A stretch of 26,313 nt of DNA from a virus. The first letter of the stretch is position 1, and the number at the start of each line of letters is the position of its first letter. The notes below the pieces were generated by a model. It ran no database searches, was not told where the DNA came from, and saw nothing but the letters and a program-made list of their open reading frames with translations. The stretch lies in IMG/VR virus record IMGVR_UViG_3300045253_000164, positions 1 through 26,313 of that record; one strand, 5' to 3'. The position numbers were made by a program, and so were the translations under genes. Positions 20,170-26,313 of this stretch are shown in pieces.

Positions 20170-20451
20170 CTAGAATCGAGACGAGAGATTGTTCAGGTGC
20201 TCGCGCAGGTCATTGACGGACTTGGAGATGTTCTCGACCAAGCCATCGATGCCCATCGGTCCCGCAACAGCGGCGCCGACGCGCTCTATGGAACCGGTGT
20301 CCATTGCGGCAGAAACCGCGTCGACATACCCGTGACAGTCACCCAGAACTCCCCAGATGACGTTGAGGCGTTCGCGAAGATTTGACGGCCCTGGGGAATC
20401 GTTGCCGCTGCGCACCGTGTGCGCAAGTGGCATAGCTGGAGATTGAGGCAT
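20170..20451 (-). CDS. Hypothetical protein (93 aa)
   Basis: I chose ATG 20451, behind AAAGGAGAAGC; the frame continues upstream but that is antisense-like and overlaps a better gene. The product has a Ser/Pro-rich N-terminus and a helical C-terminus (LRERLNVIWGVLGDCHGYV, IDGLVENISKSVNDLREHL). No family is recognised. It might be a small structural or chaperone-like protein, which is a guess. Confidence 0.65.
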   Translation of the reverse strand: MPQSPAMPLAHTVRSGNDSPGPSNLRERLNVIWGVLGDCHGYVDAVSAAMDTGSIERVGAAVAGPMGIDGLVENISKSVNDLREHLNNLSSRF

Positions 20452-20479
20452 TAGCTGCTTCTCCTTTCGTGATTTGAAT

Positions 20480-21061
20480 TCATTGGACGAGGTACCGACC
20501 CGGCGTGTCGCGTTCCAGTTGTTCCGGTTCCCGCAGGTCGACTTCCAACACGAGCCACGTGGCGTCGACCCCTTCGCACAGTCGAATGAGCCCCGCCTTG
20601 GGCTGTGCATGAGGTTTGCGCACGTAGAAGGCAGCGAGCGACGTGGCGATCCGCTCGAGGAGGGGCGCGACAAACTGCGCCAGATGATGATCGATGAAGC
20701 GCCAGCGGCGCCCGTTGACCAGGGACACAAACTCCGCCGGCGTGTTGGCGGACGGGATGTCCCAATGCTCGAAAACGGCTTGCAGGCGGAGCGCCGCGCC
20801 ACGGTCGGTGAGAGCGACCAACACATAGCTGCGCGTGGCGCCCTCGCGGATAGTGAGATCGCGCACCCCGAACACCGCGTATGGCCGCACGTCGCAGTAC
20901 ACCGACAGCTGGTCGGAGAGCGCGCGGATCAGCGGAATGAACAGATCGTCCGCCAGCTCGCCGAACAGATCGGCGCGGCGTCCCAGGTGATCTGCGAGGT
21001 AGCGCTCCAACAGATAGTGCGGTGCGGCGGCTTCGGCAGCTTCGATGGGCTCTGCGGGCAT
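20480..21061 (-). CDS. Hypothetical alpha/beta protein (193 aa)
   Basis: ATG 21061 follows the upstream stop by three bases. The protein has helical N-terminal 65 residues (YLLERYLADHLGRRADLFGEL, FIPLIRALSDQLSVY), a beta segment (YAVFGVRDLTI, SYVLVALTDRGAAL) and a closing helix-strand pattern (GLIRLCEGVDATWLVLEVDL). No signal peptide or membrane segment is present. The function is unknown. Position between a MuF gene and glycosyltransferases suggests a late (structural or assembly) role. Confidence 0.65.
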   Translation of the reverse strand: MPAEPIEAAEAAAPHYLLERYLADHLGRRADLFGELADDLFIPLIRALSDQLSVYCDVRPYAVFGVRDLTIREGATRSYVLVALTDRGAALRLQAVFEHWDIPSANTPAEFVSLVNGRRWRFIDHHLAQFVAPLLERIATSLAAFYVRKPHAQPKAGLIRLCEGVDATWLVLEVDLREPEQLERDTPGRYLVQ

Positions 21062-21064
21062 TGT

Positions 21065-21412
21065 TTACAGTTCGCCGCCGACCACGAGCCAGTTGCTCGT
21101 GCGTTCGAAATACAGCTGGTAGGTGAACACGGACGCCGAGACGAACGTCAGACCACCGGCGCCGAAGTCCATGCGGCCGTCCGTCCGACGATTGGCCTCG
21201 ACCTCATGACAGTAGAGTCGCGCGTTCAGATCGGCGCCCAGACGCATCAGGCGTTGATTGACCATGGCGGCGGCGGCCAGGCGTTGCTCTTGCTCCGCGG
21301 TGATCTGCTCCAACTGCCCCACGCGCGCGGCCAGCGCTTCGAGCGTCAGCGGGACCTCTGCTGGGGCTTCAGGAGGCGTGGAAGAGGGTGTCGATGCTAC
21401 GGCCTTGGCCAT
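21065..21412 (-). CDS. Hypothetical protein with coiled coil and beta C-terminus (115 aa)
   Basis: ATG 21412 has only a weak GAG ribosome site. A Pro/Ala-rich N-terminus (about 20 residues) is followed by a coiled coil (LEALAARVGQLEQITAEQEQRL) and a C-terminal aromatic beta region (LTFVSASVFTYQLYFERTSNWLVV). The layout of coiled coil plus beta C-terminal domain is seen in small phage virion or fibre accessory proteins, but no family is recognised. It is separated from the MuF gene by 75 bp. Confidence 0.65.
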   Translation of the reverse strand: MAKAVASTPSSTPPEAPAEVPLTLEALAARVGQLEQITAEQEQRLAAAAMVNQRLMRLGADLNARLYCHEVEANRRTDGRMDFGAGGLTFVSASVFTYQLYFERTSNWLVVGGEL

Positions 21413-21487
21413 GCGTGCTCTATCGTGGGCCGGCCGCTGGGTGGCGTACGGGCATAAAGCGGCGGGTAACGAGCTTCCGTGCGACTG

Positions 21488-22771
21488 TCAAGCGCATTGT
21501 TGGGCAATTTCACGGAACGCCGCAAAGCGGGACGGTCGGGATTCTCGCACCGGTTGCACCTTCCGCAGCCACCGCGCGAACTCGTCCACGGTGAACCCCC
21601 GGATACCACCGAAGCGTGGCCAGTCCTGCGGATAGGCGCTGCGATAGATACCTTCGGCTTCTGTCGCCGTGCGCGCGCCGAAGATCACCTTGAACTCGTC
21701 GAGGGCGCCAGACGATGCGTGTTGCGTGATGACGAACACCAGGGGGCTGTCGAGGTGCGGCCCGAGGAAGCAGTCGGTCTGTTCGCCATCCTCACCGGTG
21801 CTGCGACAAATGTATCCATATGCGTACGGCAGTACCCGTGACCATGGCGTGCCATCCGCGGTGAATCCGCTGCGTGTGCTGCCGGCTTCGTTCTCTATGG
21901 AGATGCCGAAGCCGTGCAGGTGGACCTTGCGCTTGGGATAGTTGCCCGCCGTGATCTGCGCCAGTGTCGGTTGCGGGCCCGTCGCGGAGACCTCGCGGAA
22001 GCTGGCGAAGCGCGAGAGAGCGACGGTTGTCTCTGGTGCATGCAACGCAACGTCCGGCAACGGCCCACCTAATTCACGAAATGCGGCGAAGCGCGACGGG
22101 CGCCGCGCGGATTCTTCAAACAAGTCGGCATCGCTCGCGCCCCAGGCCTCGCGCTCTGCAGCCATCTCATCGAGCCGGGCTTGGCCAGCGGCGGCGATGT
22201 CCGGGTCGGTCGAATCCGGATCGTCAACGGACTCCAGATCGCAATAGCAATTCCAATGCGACGGGGGCAGTTGCCCGTCGATCTCGTCAAGGGTTTTTCC
22301 ATGCCGCGCAGCACATCCAGCTGTTGTAGTTGGCAACAGTCGAGATCGCCAAGTTAAAACCGTCTGCTCAGTCTGGTTGCCGGCAATCAGGCCTTGGTTC
22401 CACGCCCGCCGTGCTTCCGCAGTGACGCGTGTTTCTAAGTCCCGCAGGGCGCCGCTGGGCTCCTCCGTGTTGATGCCGAGCTCGCGGTAGAGACGGTCCG
22501 TGAAGTCGTCGTAGTTCTCTTGTGCGAGTAGGCTGCGCTCAACGCTAGCGAGCAGGTCACGGCTCAGTGTCGACGTGGCGTGCGTGACCCGATCGGCGAA
22601 CGTCGTCCCCATCCACAGCGCCTGGTCGAGGTTGATAGGTACATTGAGAGCCAGCGGATCGGGCTGATCCTCTGGATGCACCACCTCATCGCGCGGTTCG
22701 GACGGGGGCGGCGCCTTGGGCTTCGGCGCCGGTTTCGGCTTCTCGCCGCGGCGTTCACGTAGACGCGCCAT
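21488..22771 (-). CDS. MuF-type head protein fused to an inorganic-pyrophosphatase-like domain (427 aa)
   Basis: Residues 1-45 are basic and Pro-rich. Residues 46-180 form the MuF/SPP1 gp7 head-morphogenesis region, with RVTAEARRAWNQGLIAG and the metal-site pattern GC-x3-HGK (C153, H157), then LPPSHWNCYC (H172, C175, C177). Residues 270-403 resemble the inorganic-pyrophosphatase-like module of phage polyvalent proteins: HLHGFGISIENEAGS, YAYGYICRSTGEDGEQTDCF, LGP. Three copies of a nine-residue SRFAAFRE-type motif (225-233, 252-260, 413-421) flank that module. MuF proteins bind the portal and are packaged in the head, so the attached enzyme may be ejected with DNA. The domain identity is recalled, not searched. 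Confidence 0.82.
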   Translation of the reverse strand: MARLRERRGEKPKPAPKPKAPPPSEPRDEVVHPEDQPDPLALNVPINLDQALWMGTTFADRVTHATSTLSRDLLASVERSLLAQENYDDFTDRLYRELGINTEEPSGALRDLETRVTAEARRAWNQGLIAGNQTEQTVLTWRSRLLPTTTAGCAARHGKTLDEIDGQLPPSHWNCYCDLESVDDPDSTDPDIAAAGQARLDEMAAEREAWGASDADLFEESARRPSRFAAFRELGGPLPDVALHAPETTVALSRFASFREVSATGPQPTLAQITAGNYPKRKVHLHGFGISIENEAGSTRSGFTADGTPWSRVLPYAYGYICRSTGEDGEQTDCFLGPHLDSPLVFVITQHASSGALDEFKVIFGARTATEAEGIYRSAYPQDWPRFGGIRGFTVDEFARWLRKVQPVRESRPSRFAAFREIAQQCA

Positions 22772-22774
22772 GGC

Positions 22775-22957
22775 TCAATCTCGCAACCGACAGTATGTCT
22801 CGCGGTACACGCTCATGCGATCCTTGTCCGCCACCTGGGCGCACCGGAGGCAGACCCAGTTGCCAACCGTGGATTTGACGATGCGATGGCCATTCAGCAC
22901 CACGGGCGCTTCGTCCTGCTGAGCGTCGCGGGCCGGCCGGAGCTTGATACGGCTCAT
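22775..22957 (-). CDS. Small Cys-containing protein (60 aa)
   Basis: ATG 22957 overlaps the previous stop (ATGA). The product has beta character (APVVLNGHRIVKSTVGNWV) followed by CLRC and RETYCRLRD, giving three cysteines that could bind a metal. The longer frame to 23140 is rejected because its extra N-terminus overlaps the upstream gene. The function is unknown; it lies just before the MuF gene. Confidence 0.65.
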   Translation of the reverse strand: MSRIKLRPARDAQQDEAPVVLNGHRIVKSTVGNWVCLRCAQVADKDRMSVYRETYCRLRD

Positions 22958-23253
22958 GGCGTGACTGCGGACTGCCGCCCTCCGTGATAGGCGCGCACCC
23001 GTGTGGCGTTCAGGATAGCAATCCAATCGTCGCCCACCACCTGCGCCAACCGCACCACCGCCGCGTGAATCTCCGGCGCCAGCTGTTGGCGCCGGGCGGC
23101 GTCGAGCGACCAGCGACCATCCGGCATCCGTCGAAACCATGCGCGCGCCGCGTGCACAAAGGCTTGCGCTCGCGCGCGGACATCCGCTTCCAGCTCGGCA
23201 CGGGCGGCAGTGATCAATGTCTGCCGTGCGGCCACGAGATCGGGCTTAGCCAT
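22954..23253 (-). CDS. Hypothetical helical protein (99 aa)
   Basis: ATG 23253 shares its A with the previous stop (TGATG). The product is largely helical (DLVAARQTLITAARAELEADV, IHAAVVRLAQVVGDDWIAIL) with an Arg-rich middle. It has no cysteines, signal or membrane segment. The function is unknown. It is coupled on both sides within the late operon. Confidence 0.68.
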   Translation of the reverse strand: MAKPDLVAARQTLITAARAELEADVRARAQAFVHAARAWFRRMPDGRWSLDAARRQQLAPEIHAAVVRLAQVVGDDWIAILNATRVRAYHGGRQSAVTP

Positions 23254-23690
23254 CAGCCCACCTGAGCCACGGTTGTCATCGCTGCACGAACCAAATCGCT
23301 GCTGCTGGCGGCCTTGCCCCCACCGATCCCGAACAGGGGCCTGATACCCAATGATTCACACACAGCCAATTCTGGCGTGTTCCGTCCGGTACGGTCACCG
23401 CCGTTCGCAAAGTAGGTGGGGCGATAGCGATGCAGTGCGGCACACACGGTGCCATCCGCATCGTCAACCTCGATCACAAGATAGACGGGTGTGAGCAGCG
23501 ACAGGATGCGCCAGCGAGTCGCCCACGGCAGCAAAGCATAGCCTTTCTTGCGCGTGAGCCATGCGTCGGAGTTGAGAGCGACAACCACACGGCCGTACTT
23601 GGCGGCATGTTCGATGAGATCGAGATGCCCGTCGTGTACAGGATCGAACCCCCCGGATACCATAACCGTCGGATAGCCCAGAGCGGTCAC
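23253..23690 (-). CDS. Cytidylyltransferase-like nucleotidyltransferase (145 aa)
   Basis: It joins a nucleotide to a phosphorylated substrate, releasing pyrophosphate. The Rossmann-type HxGH superfamily signature is clear: VMVSGGFDPVHDGHLDLI (H19 and H22), FANGGDRTGRNTPE near residues 99-112, and GGGKAASSSDLVRA, equivalent to the ISSS-T/S motif. GTG 23690 places the first beta strand correctly; GTG 23717 is an alternative start, and neither has a strong ribosome site. The NTPE-loop and short length recall RfaE/HldE-like or glycerol-3-phosphate-type enzymes. The substrate is unknown. A possible use is making an activated sugar for the nearby glycosyltransferases. Confidence 0.87.
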   Translation of the reverse strand: MTALGYPTVMVSGGFDPVHDGHLDLIEHAAKYGRVVVALNSDAWLTRKKGYALLPWATRWRILSLLTPVYLVIEVDDADGTVCAALHRYRPTYFANGGDRTGRNTPELAVCESLGIRPLFGIGGGKAASSSDLVRAAMTTVAQVG

Positions 23691-23724
23691 CGGCGCGTCG
23701 TTGCTGTTACCGCCCACAGCCCTG

Positions 23725-24177
23725 TTAGCCGACGGGTGTACCCAGCACGCCCGGCACCGCCGACGGCAACCCAAGGCCCCGTGCACAGCCCTGCACGATC
23801 GCCACGGCGACCGACTGCTCGAGCGCGAACGCTGCGTCGACGTCCCCCGGCGTCACTGGCAAGAGCGGTAGACTTGCATGCAGCCCTTCCCACAACAGTG
23901 CGAACAGCGGACCACCGGATTGCGCCAGCGGACCATTGGCATCGTTGAACACGTTCAAGACGACATCAGATTTGCCGAGCGCGATGTCAGCCTGCAGCGT
24001 CTTGATCTCGGCGACAAATGCCGCGTTGCCCTTGGCTTGCGGTAGGAGTTGCGTCACGATCTCGGAGGCTACCGAGGCCACCGTCGCTGGCACGCTGGGA
24101 TTCGCCTTCAGATAGGCGCATCCGGCGATCAGCAGCAGCACCGTGGCGCATAACAGACTGCTCGTACGTGTTCTCAT
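23725..24177 (-). CDS. Phage lipoprotein (150 aa)
   Basis: I start at ATG 24177, after GAAGGAGGATGG; the upstream in-frame ATG at 24228 would add a non-signal-like, charged segment. The N-terminus MRTRTSSLLCATVLLLIAGC is a type II signal peptide, with Cys after the LIAG lipobox as the lipidation site. The mature region is helical and Ala/Val-rich (VASVASEIVTQLLPQAKG, LFALLWEGL). It is expressed with late genes directly after the portal. Superinfection exclusion or an envelope role at lysis are both possible; the sequence does not decide. Confidence 0.8.
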   Translation of the reverse strand: MRTRTSSLLCATVLLLIAGCAYLKANPSVPATVASVASEIVTQLLPQAKGNAAFVAEIKTLQADIALGKSDVVLNVFNDANGPLAQSGGPLFALLWEGLHASLPLLPVTPGDVDAAFALEQSVAVAIVQGCARGLGLPSAVPGVLGTPVG

Positions 24178-24230
24178 TCCATCCTCCTTCACTGCCGGCG
24201 CTTGGCTGCGCCCGACATCCTTCATCATCG

Positions 24231-26294
24231 TTAAGCGCCGCCCTGCGGATGCTCGCCCTGCTGCTGACGGAAATCCGACCGCGCATCGACACCCTTCAAC
24301 TGTTCGTGCGGACCGGCCGGCGGCGCTTCGGATTGGGGGGGCGTGGAAGCGCCGCCGGCGGTCCCCGTCGCAGCGGCGACGGCGGGGGGCAGCGGGAATT
24401 GTGTCAGCGGATCAGCTTGCTCGCGGCGGATGCGGGATTGCTCTTCGTCGTAGTCGTACTCATCGAATCCCAACTCTTGCGCCATGCGCAGAGACACCGA
24501 GTAGTGCGATAGTGACCGATTGCTCTCAGCTTGCGTGAGATCACGGAACGTCCCGCCCCGGTCCTCTTCGTACAAGCTTGGCCAGATCCATTCGGGATCC
24601 GCATCTTCACCGCGGAGCAGCGCAGCAGGAATGCGCCCAGCATCCACAGCGACCCGCATCACCTCCTGGTAGATGCTGTCGAGCATCACCTGGAGGACCT
24701 GCTGACGCGTGGCGATCTTCTTGACGAAGGGCTCGCCTTGCACCAGGGCGGTCGCGCGCGCGGATCCGGTACCCGTCATGTTGAAGAAGGCAAGCGGCAT
24801 CTGTTGGCCAGCCGCGAACAGCGCCGTCAGGAACTGTCCCACCGAGCCTTGTCCGAGCCGCCCACCGCCTTGCGACACGTCCTCGTGTAAGGCGTCCAGC
24901 GTCAGCGCGTCATTCTCAATCCAGGTGCCCCCGAAGGCTGGCAGCTGCGAATTGGTCGGGTCATTCAGAAACGCCTGCACGTCGGAGTCGTCCCCGTGCA
25001 CCTTGATCTTCCACACCAGGTTGGCCTGCAGCATGTCCTTCAAGGTGCTGGCGTTGGTCCAATCCCGATGGCGCTTCAACGTGCTGAGCGATGCATAGAA
25101 ATCGGAGCGGCCCCACTTCTCCGTCGACGAGACGTTTTGCTTGATGTGTAGAATTTCCGTCGCAGGATACTGCTGAATGACGTATTGGCTGAGTGGGATG
25201 TTCAGATTCCGGCCGCTTTGGGTTTGCGTGTAGGGCAGCTGCCATTGCGTCGGAAATTGCGCCGAGTAGAAAAAGACCGTCTTGATGTCCGTTGGGTCGG
25301 TCACGATCTCATAGAACGAGCCCGGGTCCATGCTGCGGATTTCCAGGTAGCCCCGGAGGTTCTGGAACTTCCGGATCATCAACTCGCCCTGCCAGGTAAG
25401 ATCATCACACAACGTCCGGATGCCCAGCTCGAGCCCATTACGATCCCAGAACTCCCGCCAGATGGCCGACACGCGAGGGTTGCGAATCTTCCAGATGAAG
25501 CCGCGGCCGAGCGAGAAGTCCGTGGTGATCTCAATGGCGGCGCGCGCGAGCTCCGAGTGATTCTTCATCTCGAAGGCCTTGGCCGTCTGCTCCCAATGCG
25601 CGTACAGGTACAGCTGGCGATAGTAGGGGCCGCCGAGGATCGGCACGAAGTACTGGGCGTCGATGTTCGCCATGACGCCGGCGCCCTCATTGCCGTAGCT
25701 GCCGAAGGCGAAGCCGCCATCACCGTGCGTGACCCCAGCCTCCTTCAGCTTCTTCAGATACTCGGCGACGGCGCCCCGATGAGACTCGACGCACCGCCGA
25801 TAGTTTGCGGAATCGATGCCTCCAGGCTGCCACATGCCCGTCGCTTCCAGGAAGCGACTGCGACGATACGGTGCGGACTCCGTCAGCTCCTCAAGCGCCT
25901 TTCCGCTCTTGACCCATTGCTGCTTCAGCTGATGGACCCACCGACCACCCTCACGGCGCATCTCCACCATCTGCAACCGATGTGGCGACGGTGGATCCAG
26001 ATAGCTCGTGCCGACCCGAGTCGGGACGAAGGCATGGCGCGCGATGTCCTCGGTCGGATGGTAGAAGCTGCGGGCGACGGACTCGGGATCGTAGAGGTCG
26101 TCCAACTGTCCATCGATGGCACCGAGGACGCTCGCCACGGCCCTGCCTACCGGCCGCAGCCGGACACGGGGCAACGTATCGCCGTCCTTCGCTTCCTGCT
26201 GAGCGTAGACGGCTTCTTGAGCGGCTGCACGAATGCTGCCCAAGCCCTGATAAACTGTGTCAGCTGTGATCCGCCGACGTGGCCACCACTTCAC
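24231..26294 (-). CDS. Portal protein (687 aa)
   Basis: The start is GTG 26294 (MKWWPRRRITAD), which probably overlaps the upstream gene's TGA. The protein is 687 residues, in the range of large portal proteins, with typical blocks: PVGRAVASVLGAI, NIDAQYFVPILGGPYYRQLY, VSSTEKWGRSDFYASLSTL, KDMLQANLVWKIKV and the C-terminal helix GTGSARATALVQGEPF near VLQVMLDSIYQEVM. It forms the DNA-entry vertex and contacts the terminase and the MuF protein. The C-terminus is a Pro/Ser/Gly-rich tail. The capsid protease and major capsid genes expected next to it are not recognised here. Confidence 0.88.
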   Translation of the reverse strand: MKWWPRRRITADTVYQGLGSIRAAAQEAVYAQQEAKDGDTLPRVRLRPVGRAVASVLGAIDGQLDDLYDPESVARSFYHPTEDIARHAFVPTRVGTSYLDPPSPHRLQMVEMRREGGRWVHQLKQQWVKSGKALEELTESAPYRRSRFLEATGMWQPGGIDSANYRRCVESHRGAVAEYLKKLKEAGVTHGDGGFAFGSYGNEGAGVMANIDAQYFVPILGGPYYRQLYLYAHWEQTAKAFEMKNHSELARAAIEITTDFSLGRGFIWKIRNPRVSAIWREFWDRNGLELGIRTLCDDLTWQGELMIRKFQNLRGYLEIRSMDPGSFYEIVTDPTDIKTVFFYSAQFPTQWQLPYTQTQSGRNLNIPLSQYVIQQYPATEILHIKQNVSSTEKWGRSDFYASLSTLKRHRDWTNASTLKDMLQANLVWKIKVHGDDSDVQAFLNDPTNSQLPAFGGTWIENDALTLDALHEDVSQGGGRLGQGSVGQFLTALFAAGQQMPLAFFNMTGTGSARATALVQGEPFVKKIATRQQVLQVMLDSIYQEVMRVAVDAGRIPAALLRGEDADPEWIWPSLYEEDRGGTFRDLTQAESNRSLSHYSVSLRMAQELGFDEYDYDEEQSRIRREQADPLTQFPLPPAVAAATGTAGGASTPPQSEAPPAGPHEQLKGVDARSDFRQQQGEHPQGGA

Positions 26295-26313
26295 TGCTCA
26301 CCCACCCCGTAAA
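26295..26313 (-). other. Window edge: end of an upstream gene
   Basis: The minus-strand bases GGGTGAGCAGTGA before the portal GTG suggest the 3' end of another gene, either stopping at TGA 26301-26299 or overlapping the portal start at 26293-26291. By gene order this would be the large terminase subunit, an inference because nothing of it is in the window. Confidence 0.35.

Noticed and set aside
25185-26312. 375-codon rightward open frame opposite the portal gene
   Set aside because: Antisense shadow of a well-supported portal gene; no ribosome site and no recognisable domain.

Overview
The window is about 26 kb of a high-GC tailed (dsDNA) bacteriophage genome or prophage. The evidence is densely packed short genes joined by ATGA/TGATG stop-start overlaps, a portal protein, a MuF-type head protein, a phage DUF5131 protein, a phage-type HExxH metallopeptidase, a VRR-NUC nuclease, an ASCH protein and an orphan cytosine-5 methyltransferase. 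The host is probably Gram-negative: there is a lipoprotein with a clear lipobox and a tiny DUF3309-like membrane protein. This is an inference, and the host cannot be named from the sequence. I see no integrase, tRNA, rRNA, IS element or CRISPR array.

Layout. Positions 1-14294 read rightward and look like the early/accessory and DNA-metabolism arm. It opens inside a 30-bp tandem repeat array (1-226), in frame with a DUF7666-like gene. A cassette of very small genes follows (729-5373), many encoding Cys-rich, zinc-ribbon-like proteins. It is interrupted once by an A/T-richer regulatory-looking patch (3352-3438) beside a SymE/AbrB-like gene. Next is a replication/recombination-like block (5448-8275): two proteins with SSB-tip-like C-termini, a helical protein and an SMC/Rad50-like ATPase. 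After that come the methyltransferase (8310-9962), ASCH protein, metallopeptidase, VRR nuclease, a possible dual-start membrane protein, a structured 170-bp intergenic region, conserved small phage genes and DUF5131.

Positions 26294-14291 read leftward and form the late arm, apparently one long operon: portal, lipoprotein, nucleotidyltransferase, small genes, MuF head protein fused to a pyrophosphatase-like domain, several unknowns, a GT-B and a GT-A glycosyltransferase, and a cluster of small membrane proteins (lysis candidates). The large terminase subunit probably lies just right of the window. Major capsid and tail genes are not recognisable here. The two arms meet tail to tail, with both stop codons inside one CTAG at 14291-14294 and no room for a terminator between them.

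The most interesting signals are: the nucleotidyltransferase, pyrophosphatase domain and two glycosyltransferases in one late operon; a thrice-repeated SRFAAFRE-like peptide flanking the pyrophosphatase domain; six degenerate repeats in the methyltransferase target-recognition region; paired 11-bp palindromes next to the SymE-like gene; and the two adjacent SSB-tip-like proteins, one of which looks like a miniature archaeo-eukaryotic-primase relative.
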